Assembly (NCBI RefSeq): GCF_021502675.1
Contig: NZ_JAKFHA010000010.1
Span: forward strand, 1 to 64,000
DNA from: Yinghuangia soli
Lineage (GTDB): Bacteria; Actinomycetota; Actinomycetes; Streptomycetales; Streptomycetaceae
Direction of reading: 5' to 3'
DNA length: 64,000 bases
The position numbers were made by a program, and so were the translations under genes. The notes under the pieces were generated by a model. It saw only the letters and a program-made list of their open reading frames with translations, made no database searches and was not told the DNA's origin. Below, piece after piece: positions 52,572 through 61,331 of the stretch. Position 1 is the first letter of the stretch, and each line of letters starts with the position of its first letter.

Positions 52572-53246
52572 TCAGCGGGAGCGGCGCGAGAGGCGCTCGA
52601 CGTCGAGCAGCACCACGGCCCGCGCCTCCAGGCGCAGCCAGCCGCGGCTGGCGAAGTCCGCGAGCGCCTTGTTGACCGTCTCGCGCGAGGCGCCGACCAG
52701 CTGGGCCAGCTCCTCCTGCGTCAGGTCGTGCGCGACGTGGATGCCTTCCTCGGCCGGCACGCCGAAGCGGCGCGACAGGTCGAGGAGCGCCTTGGCGACC
52801 CGGCCCGGCACGTCCGAGAAGACCAGGTCGCCCAGGCTCTCGTTGGTGCGCCGCAGGCGGCGGGCTATCGCGCGGAGCAGCGACAGGGCCACCTTCGGGC
52901 GGCCGTTGAGCCACGGCTGCAGGTCCTGGTGGCCCAGGCCCAGCAGGCGTACGTCGGTGAGCGCGGTGGCGGTGGCGGTGCGCGGTCCGGGGTCGAACAA
53001 GGACAGCTCGCCGAACATCTCGCTCGGGCCGAGCACCGCGAGCATGTTCTCGCGGCCGTCGTTCGAGCTGCGGTGCAGCTTGATCTTGCCTTCGATGACC
53101 ACGTACAGCCGGTCGCCCGGGTCGCCTTCATGGAAGAGCGAGTCGCCGCGCTCGAGCCCCACCTCGGTCATGGAGGCACGCAGCTCGGCGGCGTCCTCGT
53201 CCTCGAGTGCCGCGAACAGCGGCGCCCGCTGCAGAACGTCGTCCAC
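52572..53246 (-). CDS. crp: Crp/Fnr-family cAMP receptor protein
   Basis: A 224-residue regulator, the streptomycete Crp. The N-terminal cyclic-nucleotide fold shows FHEGDPGDRLYVVIEGKIKLHR and GEMFGELSLFD-like SEMFGELSLFDPGPRTATATAL (cAMP-binding Glu and Arg). The C-terminal helix-turn-helix is LTQEELAQLVGASRETVNKALADFASRGWL. Crp controls spore germination and antibiotic precursor supply in Streptomyces. GTG at 53246 is chosen since GGAGGG is 8 nt upstream and homologues start with (M)DDVL. Confidence 0.93.
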   Translation of the reverse strand: MDDVLQRAPLFAALEDEDAAELRASMTEVGLERGDSLFHEGDPGDRLYVVIEGKIKLHRSSNDGRENMLAVLGPSEMFGELSLFDPGPRTATATALTDVRLLGLGHQDLQPWLNGRPKVALSLLRAIARRLRRTNESLGDLVFSDVPGRVAKALLDLSRRFGVPAEEGIHVAHDLTQEELAQLVGASRETVNKALADFASRGWLRLEARAVVLLDVERLSRRSR

Positions 53247-53467
53247 GAGGGGTCCCTCCTTGCCGGTCCCGATCACCCGATCGGAGCCTGGCGGTCAAAC
53301 AGTGCGATCGGTCACAGTCTGACGCACGCGGATCAGGTTTGTTCACGCGGGTGGTCCGAGTCACTATCCGGAGGCATCCGGGTGTCTCGGACATATCCCC
53401 CTCGTGACCGGGTGTATGCACAGTGTGCGCACCTCATATGTAGCACCCGTCTGCGTACTCTGGCCGG
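53247..53467. promoter_or_regulatory. Divergent crp/nth control region
   Basis: The gap contains a perfect odd palindrome GCACAGTGTGC (53418-53428), which may be a Crp-type half-site pair though its spacing differs from the usual GTG-N6-NCAC form. TACTCT at 53456-53461 stands 6 nt before the nth GTG. This is the arrangement of a leaderless promoter, with transcription starting at the start codon. Confidence 0.45.
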
Positions 53468-54271
53468 GTGCCTGACAAAAAGCCGGAGAGCCGCCTCGCC
53501 CTCGTCCGCCGCGCCCGGCGCATCAACAAGGAACTGGGCGAGCTGTATCCCGGAGCGCACTGCGAGCTGGACTACGACGACGCATTTCAGCTGCTCGTGG
53601 CCGTGGTGCTGTCCGCGCAGACCACCGACCGCAGCGTCAACAACGTCACCCCGGCGCTGTTCGCGCGGTACCCGGACGCGGAGGCCCTGGCCCAGGCGGA
53701 GTCCGCCGAGCTGGAGGCGATCATCAAGCCGACCGGATTCTTCCGGGCGAAATCACGCTCGGTGATCGGACTCTCCCAGGCACTGTGCGACAAGTTCGGC
53801 GGCCAGGTGCCGCGCAAGCATGCCGATCTGGTCACGCTTCCCGGCGTGGGGCGCAAGACCGCCAACGTCGTGCTCGGCGAGGCGTACGGCGTGCCCGGCA
53901 TCAGCGTCGACACGCACTTCGGCCGGCTCGCCCGGCGTTTCGGCTGGACCGCCGAGGAAGATCCGGTCAAGGTCGAGCACGAGGTCGGCGCGCTGTTCCC
54001 GAAGAAGGACTGGACGCTGCTCTCGCACCGGGTGATCTTCCACGGCCGGCGCGTGTGCCATGCGCGCAGGCCGGCCTGCGGCGCGTGCGGAATCGCACCG
54101 CTGTGCCCCGCGTTCGGGGAAGGGGAGACCGATCCGGTCAAGGCCCGCAAGCTCTTGAAGTACGAACTGGCCGGGCAGCCCGGCCAGCGCCTTCGGCCAC
54201 CGGCGAAGCCGGTGCTCGCGACCGGGGCCGCACCCGACGTCGGGGCGGCACCAGGGGAGGGGACCGAATGA
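53468..54271 (+). CDS. nth: Endonuclease III
   Basis: DNA glycosylase/AP lyase for oxidised pyrimidines. The 267-residue product has [24 protein letters not shown], the helix-hairpin-helix with catalytic Lys in [19 protein letters not shown], the catalytic Asp in [14 protein letters not shown], and the iron-sulfur loop [17 protein letters not shown] (C-x6-C-x2-C-x5-C). The C-terminal 30 residues are an extra Pro/Ala-rich tail. The GTG start has no ribosome-binding site and is probably leaderless. It overlaps the next gene by ATGA. Confidence 0.95.
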   Translation: MPDKKPESRLALVRRARRINKELGELYPGAHCELDYDDAFQLLVAVVLSAQTTDRSVNNVTPALFARYPDAEALAQAESAELEAIIKPTGFFRAKSRSVIGLSQALCDKFGGQVPRKHADLVTLPGVGRKTANVVLGEAYGVPGISVDTHFGRLARRFGWTAEEDPVKVEHEVGALFPKKDWTLLSHRVIFHGRRVCHARRPACGACGIAPLCPAFGEGETDPVKARKLLKYELAGQPGQRLRPPAKPVLATGAAPDVGAAPGEGTE

Positions 54272-55017
54272 CGGAGACCAGGCACGACGCGCCGCTGGTC
54301 GAGGACGGCCTGCCGGACTGGCTGACGCCGGTGGCGGAGGCCGCCCGGACGGTGCGCCCCGAGCAGCTGAGCCGGTTCCTGCCGCCCGCCGAGGGCGGCC
54401 GGCAGGCCGCGGTGCTGATGCTGTTCGGCGAGGGCCCGGACGGCCCCGACGTGCTGCTCCTGGAGCGCGCCGGCACGCTGCGCAAGCACGCCGGCCAGCC
54501 GGCCTTCCCGGGCGGCGCGATCGACCCGGAGGACGCCGGCCCGGTGGACGCGGCGCTGCGCGAGGCCCGCGAGGAGACCGGCCTCGACCCGGACTGCGTG
54601 CAGGTCTTCGGCATGCTGCCCTCGCTCTACATCCCGGTGAGCAACTTCGTGGTGGCCCCGGTGCTGGCGTGGTGGCGGGACGACTGCCCGGTGGCGCCGA
54701 TGTCGGAGGGCGAGGTGGCGCGCGTGGTGCGGGTGCCGCTCGCGGACCTGGCCGACCCGGCGAACCGGGCCCGGCTGCGGCACACGACCGGCTACCTGGG
54801 CCCGGCGTTCCTCGTCGAGGACATGGTGGTCTGGGGCTTCACCGCGGGCCTGCTGGACCGCACGCTCGCCCTCGCCGGGTGGGAGCGGCCCTGGGACCAG
54901 GACCGGCAGGTCGAACTGACCGAGGCCGAGTGGCGGCTGGCCGGCCGCGACCGCGACCGCTACGAGCAGCGCATCGCGGGCGCGCCGGTGATCGAGCCGG
55001 TGATCGAGCCGCGCTGA
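54268..55017 (+). CDS. NUDIX hydrolase, CoA pyrophosphatase type
   Basis: A 249-residue NUDIX enzyme. [36 protein letters not shown] holds both the UPF0035/CoA motif (LRKHAGQxxFPGG) and a full Nudix box, so it probably cleaves CoA or its derivatives. ATG at 54268 overlaps the nth stop and has GGGGAGGGG upstream. The order nth - NUDIX - marP is conserved in mycobacteria. Confidence 0.9.
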   Translation: MTETRHDAPLVEDGLPDWLTPVAEAARTVRPEQLSRFLPPAEGGRQAAVLMLFGEGPDGPDVLLLERAGTLRKHAGQPAFPGGAIDPEDAGPVDAALREAREETGLDPDCVQVFGMLPSLYIPVSNFVVAPVLAWWRDDCPVAPMSEGEVARVVRVPLADLADPANRARLRHTTGYLGPAFLVEDMVVWGFTAGLLDRTLALAGWERPWDQDRQVELTEAEWRLAGRDRDRYEQRIAGAPVIEPVIEPR

Positions 55018-55214
55018 GCGGGCCGCAGACCGGGCCCGCAGACCGGGCCGCCCGGACCGGCCGCACCGGGTGCGCGGACCGTCCGCGGCGCGCTGACGCG
55101 GTGTCAGGACGCCTGACCCGGCGGGCCCGAGGCATGTCCGGTATCCGTCACACGACGTCGACGACCCGGTCGCCGCTGCGGACATCCGCCGGTCCGCCGT
55201 GAGAACGTGAAGCG

Positions 55215-56399
55215 GTGAACGTCCTCGACCTGATTCTCATCGTCGCCGCCGTCGCGTTTGCGATCTCGGGTTACCGGCAGGGCTTCATCGTCGGTGTGCT
55301 GTCGTTCATCGGGTTCCTCGGCGGCGGTGTGCTCGGGATGTGGCTGGTGCCGTACATCCTGGAGCACTTCGAGCCGGGGCTCGGGCCGTCCATCGCGGCG
55401 ATCTGCGTCGTGCTGGTGCTGGCCACCCTGACCCAGGCGATGGCGACCTCGCTGGGCAGCCGGCTGCGCCGCCACCTGACCTGGACCCCGGCGCGCATCG
55501 TGGACGCCGCGGGCGGTGCGGTGGTCAGCGTGTCCGCGCTGCTGGTCGTGGTGTGGCTGATCGGCTCGTCGGTGGCCGGGTCCACGATGCCGACGGTGGC
55601 CCGCGAGGTGCGCGGGTCGCAGGTGCTCGGCGGGGTCCAGCAGGTCCTGCCGCAGGGCGCCGACACGTGGTTCTCGTCGTTCAGCAACCTGCTGGACAGC
55701 AACGGCTTCCCGCAGGTGTTCAGCCCGTTCGTGCACGAGGACATCCCGCAGGTCCCGCCGCCGGACCAGGCGCTGCTCGCCTCGCCCGCGGTGCAGAAGT
55801 CCCGGGACAGCATCGTGAAGATCGTCGGCACCGCGAAGAGCTGCGGCAAGGTCATCGAGGGCTCGGGCTTCGTGTTCGCCCCCAACCGCGTCATGACCAA
55901 CGCGCACGTGGTCGGCGGCGTGCGGAAGCCGACCGTGCAGGTCGGCGGCGAGGGCAAGCAGTACGACGCCGAAGTGGTGCTCTACGACTGGCGCCGCGAC
56001 ATCGCGGTACTGGCGGTCCCCGGACTCAAGGCGGCCCCGCTGGAGTTCGAGGCGAACGCGCAGCCGGGCGCCGACTCCCTGGTGATCGGCTTCCCGGAGA
56101 ACGGCGCGTTCCACGTCGAGGCGGCCCGGGTGCGCGCCGAGATCAAGGCGGGCGGCCCGGACATCTACAAGCGGGGCACGGTCAGCCGCGAGGTCTATTC
56201 GCTGTACGCCAAGGTGCGGCAGGGCAATTCCGGCGGTCCGCTGATCTCGCCGAGCGGCAAGGTCTACGGCGTCATCTTCGCCAAGTCGCTGGACGACGAA
56301 TCGACCGGCTACGCGCTCACCGCCGACGAGGTCCGCGAGGACGTCGAGGCGGGGATCCGCAACACCAAGCCGGTGGACACCCAGGGCTGCGCGCTCTGA
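55215..56399 (+). CDS. marP: MarP-type membrane serine protease
   Basis: A 394-residue protease with four N-terminal membrane segments of the CvpA type (MNVLDLILIVAAVAFAISGYRQGFIVG to about residue 130) and an extracytoplasmic chymotrypsin-like domain. Catalytic residues are His231 (TNAHVVGG), Asp262 (WRRDIAVL) and Ser339 (RQGNSGGPLIS). Cys210 and Cys392 stand where the mycobacterial MarP (Rv3671c) has its regulatory disulfide. MarP protects against acid and oxidative stress. GTG at 55215 is the start of the CvpA domain. Confidence 0.93.
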   Translation: MNVLDLILIVAAVAFAISGYRQGFIVGVLSFIGFLGGGVLGMWLVPYILEHFEPGLGPSIAAICVVLVLATLTQAMATSLGSRLRRHLTWTPARIVDAAGGAVVSVSALLVVVWLIGSSVAGSTMPTVAREVRGSQVLGGVQQVLPQGADTWFSSFSNLLDSNGFPQVFSPFVHEDIPQVPPPDQALLASPAVQKSRDSIVKIVGTAKSCGKVIEGSGFVFAPNRVMTNAHVVGGVRKPTVQVGGEGKQYDAEVVLYDWRRDIAVLAVPGLKAAPLEFEANAQPGADSLVIGFPENGAFHVEAARVRAEIKAGGPDIYKRGTVSREVYSLYAKVRQGNSGGPLISPSGKVYGVIFAKSLDDESTGYALTADEVREDVEAGIRNTKPVDTQGCAL

Positions 56400-56697
56400 C
56401 ACCCGCGTGCCGAGCGCGCGCCCGGATGCCCGCCCGCGGGCTACCGGGCGCGTATGCGCAGGGAGAGCCAGCGCACGCGCCGGCGCAGTATGGCGACGAG
56501 TCCATCGAGGTGCCCCGCACGATCGGGGGACGACCATTGGTACGTCCGGCTCATGTTCCGGCGCCTACCCAGGCGCTTCAGCGGATAACCGCGGGATGCC
56601 ATGCGCACAGGATTTCATGCGCCGGTCTCGTCCCGGTTTGTAGAGAACTGCCAGGAAATCCGGTGCAGTTGATCCACTTGATCACAACGGGTCCGGC
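56400..56697. other. Intergenic region between convergent marP and hydrolase genes
   Basis: About 298 nt without a gene. GC-rich inverted stretches occur near 56428-56455 (GCCCGCGGGC), and the right half (56560-56680) is AT-richer. No clean terminator, tRNA or repeat was found. Confidence 0.5.
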
Positions 56698-57618
56698 TCA
56701 GCGCTCCGGCTCGGGGTCCTTGAGCCAGCCCAGCAGTTCGTTGGTGAACGTGTCCGGTGCCTCTTCGTGCGGGAAGTGGCCGACGCCGTCCAGCAGCCGC
56801 CAGCGGTACGGCGCCTCGACGTAGCGGCCGGACCCGGCCGCGGTGCGCGGCAGGATCGCGCTGTCGAGCGCACCGTGCAGGTGCAGCGTCGGGACCATGA
56901 CCGGTGTCTTCATGCGGGCCGCGTACTGCAGGCCGTCCGGGCGCGGCACCGAGCGGACCAGCCACCGGAAGTGCTCGGCGGCGCAGTGCGCGGTGCCGGG
57001 GATGAGCATCGCGCGCCGGTAGCGCTCCGCGGTCGGCGCGTCCGGCCAGCCCGGTGCGGCCCATTCGCGCATCAGGCGCTCGACCATCTCGGCGTCGTCG
57101 CGGACCAGTTGGCGCTCCGGGATCCAGGGGCGCTGGAAGGCGAAGATGTGCTTGGCGGCGGCCACCTGGTGCCGGTCGGTGAGCAGCGCGCTGCGCAGCC
57201 GGCGCGGGTGCGGCATCGAGACCGCGACCAGGCGGCGGACCAGCTTGGGCCGCAGGACCGCGGCGGTCCACGCCAGGGACGCGCCGAGCCCGTGGCCCAC
57301 CACGATGGCGTCCGGCTCGCCGAGCGAGCGGATCACCCCGGTGACGTCGAGGGCGAGGGTGATCGGGTCGTAGCCGCGCGGCGGGCGGTCGCTGCCGCCG
57401 TACCCGCGCAGGTCCATCGCGACGGCCCGGAACCCGGCCTTGGCCAGCGCCTCCATCTGGTGCCGCCAGGCCCACCAGAACTCCGGGAAGCCGTGCAGCA
57501 TCAGGACCACCGGGCCCTCGCCGAGCTCGGCGACGTGGAAGCGCGCACCGTTCGCCGAGATGTCCCGGTGGGTCCAGGGACCGTCGATGTTGACCGCAGA
57601 GCTCTCGGGAACCGTCAC
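56698..57618 (-). CDS. Alpha/beta-fold hydrolase, epoxide hydrolase type (EphE-like)
   Basis: A 306-residue alpha/beta hydrolase. HGFPEFWWAWRHQMEAL is the oxyanion HGxP motif, VVGHGLGASLAW the nucleophile elbow, DLRGYGGSDRPPRGYD a typical epoxide-hydrolase loop, and VGHFPHEEAPDTF the catalytic His. The nucleophile position in GHGLGA is Gly-His-Gly-Leu-Gly rather than the usual GHDWG, so the usual Asp is missing and catalysis may differ or be lost. GTG at 57618 is chosen by homology; ATG at 57636 is possible. Confidence 0.82.
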   Translation of the reverse strand: MTVPESSAVNIDGPWTHRDISANGARFHVAELGEGPVVLMLHGFPEFWWAWRHQMEALAKAGFRAVAMDLRGYGGSDRPPRGYDPITLALDVTGVIRSLGEPDAIVVGHGLGASLAWTAAVLRPKLVRRLVAVSMPHPRRLRSALLTDRHQVAAAKHIFAFQRPWIPERQLVRDDAEMVERLMREWAAPGWPDAPTAERYRRAMLIPGTAHCAAEHFRWLVRSVPRPDGLQYAARMKTPVMVPTLHLHGALDSAILPRTAAGSGRYVEAPYRWRLLDGVGHFPHEEAPDTFTNELLGWLKDPEPER

Positions 57619-57724
57619 ACCAGCAGAGTTGCACATCTCGGCGCGCGGCCGGTGGAGCCGGGCGCGCCCGGTACGTCACATGTGTGCAGGTCGCCGCCGC
57701 CGAGGCGGCTCCGCGGGGGCCGGA

Positions 57725-58144
57725 TCAGCCGACGCTCTTGAGCGTGGCGACCGTCTCCTGGGTGCTGCGGATCGTGCGCTCCGGCGCCCGGACCTTCTTG
57801 AACGACTTCACGCCGAACAGGCCGAGCAGGACCGCCAGCAGCACGTAGAAGCCGCCGACGATCAGGAACGACCAGCCCAGGCCCAGGCCGAGCGCGTGGA
57901 TGCCGTACGCCAGCGCCACGCTCAGGAACGGGAACGCGAAGAACAGCAGGGCGCCCGCGGCGATGAACGCACCGCTGCCCTTGGCGACCTGGATCGCGCT
58001 GACCTTCACCTCGCTCTTGGCCAGCTCGATCTCGCTGCGCACCAGCGTCGACATGTCGCGCGTGGCGTCCGAGAACAGTTCGCCCAGGGACCGCTGGGTG
58101 TCGACGGGCACGTCCTGTGCGCGGGGCCTCTCGGTGCCTGCCAT
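57725..58144 (-). CDS. Holin-superfamily-like small membrane protein (DUF1469 type)
   Basis: A 139-residue protein with an amphipathic N-terminus (QRSLGELFSDATRDMSTLVRSEIELAKSEVK) and two long hydrophobic hairpins (SGAFIAAGALLFFAFPFLSVALAYGIHALG; GWSFLIVGGFYVLLAVLLGLFGV), ending in a basic tail. This is the actinobacterial phage-holin-family-like membrane protein next to ephE in mycobacteria. The name reflects similarity only; lysis activity is not implied. Confidence 0.8.
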   Translation of the reverse strand: MAGTERPRAQDVPVDTQRSLGELFSDATRDMSTLVRSEIELAKSEVKVSAIQVAKGSGAFIAAGALLFFAFPFLSVALAYGIHALGLGLGWSFLIVGGFYVLLAVLLGLFGVKSFKKVRAPERTIRSTQETVATLKSVG

Positions 58145-58240
58145 GCTCTCTCCTCATTCGGGGCGGTCGTCCGGCGTCAGCCCCGATCATGCCGTGCCCC
58201 GGTATCGGCGATCCAGCGGGGCACGGCGTACGGGTGGGAC

Positions 58241-58280
58241 GGATTGAAACGGATGGGAACGGATGGGAACGGACGGGAGC
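58241..58280. repeat. Tandem 10-bp repeats, four copies
   Basis: Units at 58241 (GGATTGAAAC), 58251 and 58261 (both GGATGGGAAC) and 58271 (GGACGGGAGC). They lie 15-54 nt beyond the stop codon of nhaA, within its 3' region. No spacer structure, so not a CRISPR array. Confidence 0.75.
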
Positions 58281-58294
58281 GGGAGGCTGCGGGG

Positions 58295-59617
58295 TCAGCC
58301 GTCGAGGTGCCGCAGCTTCTCCTGCCGGGCCGCGTCGGCGTCCTGCTGGTAGATGTCGGGGATGCCGTCCCCGTCGTCGTCGCGGTCCTCTTCCGCGACG
58401 AGCGCGCGGTACTTGTTGTTCCTTATCCGCAGCAGGACCGAGGCGAGCACCGCGGCGAGCAGCGAGCCGACCAGGACCGCGGCCTTGGCCTGGTCGGTCA
58501 TCCCCGCCTCGCCCTCGAAGGCCAGTTCGCTGATCAGCAGCGACACGGTGAACCCGACGCCGGCCAGCATCGCCAGGCCGAGGACGTCGGCCCAGGCCAG
58601 GTCCTCGTTGAGCTCCGCGCGGGTGAACCGGGCGGCCAGATAGGTGCCGCCGAAGATGCCGATCGCCTTGCCCGCCACCAGGCCGATCACGATGCCGAGC
58701 GGCATGCGGTGCGTGAAGACGTCGGCCAGTGCGGATGCGGAGACCGCCACGCCGGCCGACATCAGCGCGAACACCGGGACCGCGAAACCGGCCGAGATGG
58801 GCCGGACCACATGCTCCAAGTGCTCGGCGGGCGAGGTCTTCTCGTCCTCGTCCGGCAGCACCCGCATCAGCAGGCCCATCGCGACACCCGCGACCGTGGC
58901 GTGCACGCCGCTCTCGTGGATCAGCGTCCAGATCGCCAGCGCGAGCGGCAGGTAGAACCACCAGCCGCGCACCCGGTGACGCTGCATCAGGTAGAAGACC
59001 ACGAGGCCGGCCGCGGCGATCCCGAGGGCGGCGAAGTTCACGTCCTCGGTGTAGAAGACCGCGATGACCATGATGGCCAGCAGGTCGTCCACCACGGCCA
59101 GGGTGAGCAGGAAGGCGCGCAGCGCGGACGGCAGGTTCGTGCCGATGACCGCGAGCACCGCCAGCGCGAACGCGATGTCGGTGGCGGTCGGGATCGCCCA
59201 GCCTTCGAGCGAGTCGCCGCCCGCGTTGACCGCGAAGTAGAACAGCGCCGGCACCGCCATGCCGCACACCGCGGCGATCACCGGGAGGGCGGCCGCCGAC
59301 GGGGTGCGCAGCTCGCCGACCACCAGTTCGCGCTTGAGCTCGATGCCGGCCACGAAGAAGAAGATCGCGAGCAGGCCGTCCGAGGCCCAGGCGCCCAGCG
59401 AGAGGTTCAGGTGCAGGGCCTCGGGGCCCACCGTGTAGTTCTTCAGGTCCTCGTAGGCACTGCTCCACCCCGAGTTCGCCCAGATCAGCGCGATGACCGC
59501 GGCGATCAGGAGCAGCGCGCCGCCGACCGTCTCGGTGCGCAGCGCGTCCGCGACGAAGTTCCGCTCGGCGAGGGTGGACGGCCGCCGCAGGAAGGTACGG
59601 CGGATGGCGGAACGCAC
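58295..59617 (-). CDS. nhaA: Na+/H+ antiporter NhaA
   Basis: A 440-residue antiporter with about 12 membrane helices that exports Na+ in exchange for protons. It has DGLLAIFFFVAGIELKRELVVGEL, IPTATDIAFALAVLAVIG and the ion-binding Asp pair in LAVVDDLLAIMVIAVFY. The C-terminal cytoplasmic tail (about 405-440) is unusual: RDDDGDGIPDIYQQDADAARQEK contains a DxDxDGxxD calcium-loop-like motif. GTG/ATG choice: the start MRSAIRRTF has GAGGAC upstream and is accepted. Confidence 0.93.
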   Translation of the reverse strand: MRSAIRRTFLRRPSTLAERNFVADALRTETVGGALLLIAAVIALIWANSGWSSAYEDLKNYTVGPEALHLNLSLGAWASDGLLAIFFFVAGIELKRELVVGELRTPSAAALPVIAAVCGMAVPALFYFAVNAGGDSLEGWAIPTATDIAFALAVLAVIGTNLPSALRAFLLTLAVVDDLLAIMVIAVFYTEDVNFAALGIAAAGLVVFYLMQRHRVRGWWFYLPLALAIWTLIHESGVHATVAGVAMGLLMRVLPDEDEKTSPAEHLEHVVRPISAGFAVPVFALMSAGVAVSASALADVFTHRMPLGIVIGLVAGKAIGIFGGTYLAARFTRAELNEDLAWADVLGLAMLAGVGFTVSLLISELAFEGEAGMTDQAKAAVLVGSLLAAVLASVLLRIRNNKYRALVAEEDRDDDGDGIPDIYQQDADAARQEKLRHLDG

Positions 59618-59868
59618 GAAGGGGTCCTCCTGGTCGGACGGCTCGCAGGCGTATACCGCGCTGCGCTGCGGACAAAACAGGCAGATGCGCGGTGCGCACC
59701 TGTGCCGACCAGGCTTCCCGGCGTGCCTCCGGGCGAAGGAGACCCTTGGAGCATCGGGCGCCCGTGCCCCCTCGCCGCACCGGAATGCGGGCGCGCGGAG
59801 GCTGCCCCGACCCCGTCAGTGTAACGACAAGAAATGTCCGGGTATCGGGCCGGCCACCGAAAACCGTG

Positions 59869-60540
59869 CTACTCGGGCAGGCCCCAGAACGGGCCTTCGA
59901 GGCCGGCCTCGCGGAAGTACGCGGCGGCCTCGGCCGGTTCGCGGCGCCGGTAGTCCGGGTCCAGGCGCCCGGCGTACCAGCCGCGGGCCAGCTGCCACAG
60001 CGTCGGCAGGTCCATGACGTACCCGGGGGTGCCGCCGGTGGCCTTGAGCCAGGCGTCGACGCACCGGCGGCGGCAGAAGAGCCGCTGGTTTCCGCAGGTG
60101 TGGACGACGTCGTCCCACATGTGCGCGGCCGGCACCAGGAAGTGCGCGACGTGCCCGCCGGGCGGTGGGGCGTCCCGGCCCACCACCCAGGCGAGCGGCG
60201 CGCCGCAGCCCGGGCAGCGGGTCGCCACCAGGACCTCGGGCTCGCCGCCGACCAGGTGCGGGATCGCGAACGCGTCCCAGGCGCAGCCGCCCCACCACAA
60301 GGTGTGCGCGCCCATGACCGAGAACCCGAGAGGGACGGACGAGAACGGGTGGGCCATCACGATGCGATCGCCGGCGTCCAGCACCACATGGCGCTGCTCG
60401 TGCAGGGCGCGCAGCCCGCGGCGCACGGAGTCTTCGGGCGCCGCGAGGCGCAGGGCGAGTTCGGCGGGGGTGGGCGCGCGGCCGGTCGTCGCGAACGAGT
60501 CGTAGACGGCCAGCCGCAGTGCCTCGGAGTCCGGCGTCAT
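59869..60540 (-). CDS. Organomercurial-lyase-like (MerB-type) protein
   Basis: A 223-residue protein. A winged-helix N-terminus (GRAPTPAELALRLAAPEDSVRRGLRALHEQRHVVLD) is followed by a MerB-type core: AHPFSSVPLGFSV, WWGGCAWDAFAIPHLVGG (Cys and Asp equivalent to the MerB active site) and a later cysteine cluster (NQRLFCRRRCVDAWL). CPGCG in the middle may bind metal. No mer operon is nearby, so the real substrate may not be mercury. ATG at 60540 is the family start. Confidence 0.75.
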   Translation of the reverse strand: MTPDSEALRLAVYDSFATTGRAPTPAELALRLAAPEDSVRRGLRALHEQRHVVLDAGDRIVMAHPFSSVPLGFSVMGAHTLWWGGCAWDAFAIPHLVGGEPEVLVATRCPGCGAPLAWVVGRDAPPPGGHVAHFLVPAAHMWDDVVHTCGNQRLFCRRRCVDAWLKATGGTPGYVMDLPTLWQLARGWYAGRLDPDYRRREPAEAAAYFREAGLEGPFWGLPE

Positions 60541-60687
60541 GTCCCGGATTCTGCCCCGCAATATGCGCCGAAGCCCAGGATCGCCCGGTCCTCGGCCGGA
60601 CGGCCGCAGGTCGCCCCGGTTTTTCCCTCGTCCGGGCGCGTGCGCCCGGGTAGCGTCGCGGACGGGCCGGACGCGAGGGGAGACGCT

Positions 60688-61200
60688 GTGAAGAGCCGCG
60701 GGAAGGATCGCAAGGTACCGGGGCCGGACAGTCCGTGGAACGAGATCATCCACAACCTGTGGATGGGCGGGCACTACTACCGCACGATGCATGGGGCCTA
60801 CGAACCCGCCGTCGTACGCAATCAGTTCGATCTGGTCGTCAGTTTGTACGCGGCCGAGGGGCACGGCCCGAACCAGGGCATCGAGCACCACTGCACCGCG
60901 ATACCGGACGACCCGCTCAGTCCCGTGCAGATAGCGGTCGTCGAGGAGATGGCGGCCGTCGTCGGGCAGGGACTGCGGGACGGGCGCCGCACGTTGGTGC
61001 GCTGCCACTCCGGCTACAACCGCTCCGGCCTGGTGGTCGCGCAGGTGCTGGTCGAGCTGGGCTACGACGCCCCCACCGCGGTGAAGATAATCCGCGAGCG
61101 GCGCTCGCCGTTCGCGCTCAACAACGACGTGTTCGTCGACTACCTGGACACCGGACTTGCGGTGGCCCGGCTGCTCACCGGGCTGGAGGAGTCGGCCTGA
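60688..61200 (+). CDS. Dual-specificity-type protein phosphatase
   Basis: A 170-residue protein. The phosphatase loop VRCHSGYNRSG has the C-x5-R motif (Cys near residue 110); the general acid Asp probably lies in AIPDDPLSPVQ. It starts NEIIHNLWMGGHYY, as do DSP-fold proteins. GTG at 60688 has GAGGGGAG upstream. The substrate is unknown. Confidence 0.85.
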   Translation: MKSRGKDRKVPGPDSPWNEIIHNLWMGGHYYRTMHGAYEPAVVRNQFDLVVSLYAAEGHGPNQGIEHHCTAIPDDPLSPVQIAVVEEMAAVVGQGLRDGRRTLVRCHSGYNRSGLVVAQVLVELGYDAPTAVKIIRERRSPFALNNDVFVDYLDTGLAVARLLTGLEESA

Positions 61201-61276
61201 AGGGGCCGCCCGGCATCCGTCTCCTGACCCTTTCCGTATCTCTGCACCGCAACATCTCTGGACCGCAACAGGCCGA

Positions 61277-61308
61277 CGGGCCCGGCCGGATCGCTCCGGC
61301 CGGGCCCG
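61277..61308. terminator. Terminator between phosphatase and acs genes
   Basis: Perfect 14-bp stem CGGGCCCGGCCGGA (61277-61290) with TCCGGCCGGGCCCG (61295-61308), loop TCGC, between convergent genes. Confidence 0.8.
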
Positions 61309-61331
61309 CGGCGTGTCGCTTGCCGGGCGGC

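Noticed and set aside
55018-55214. Possible small gene between the CoA NUDIX and marP genes
   Set aside because: The sequence is low-complexity GC repeats (two copies of CCGCAGACCGGGC near 55023); short frames there have no ribosome-binding site or motif.
57725-58144. Holin-like gene as sign of a prophage
   Set aside because: The gene has the same neighbours in mycobacteria and no other phage gene is near; it is a core membrane protein of the family.
58241-58280. Tandem 10-bp repeats as possible CRISPR
   Set aside because: The units are directly adjacent, without spacers, and no cas gene is present; the same holds for the repeats at 15342 and 50582.
57615-59780. Minus-strand frame of 721 codons over nhaA and the holin-like gene
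   Set aside because: It runs in another frame through two real genes and shows only Arg/Gly repeats.
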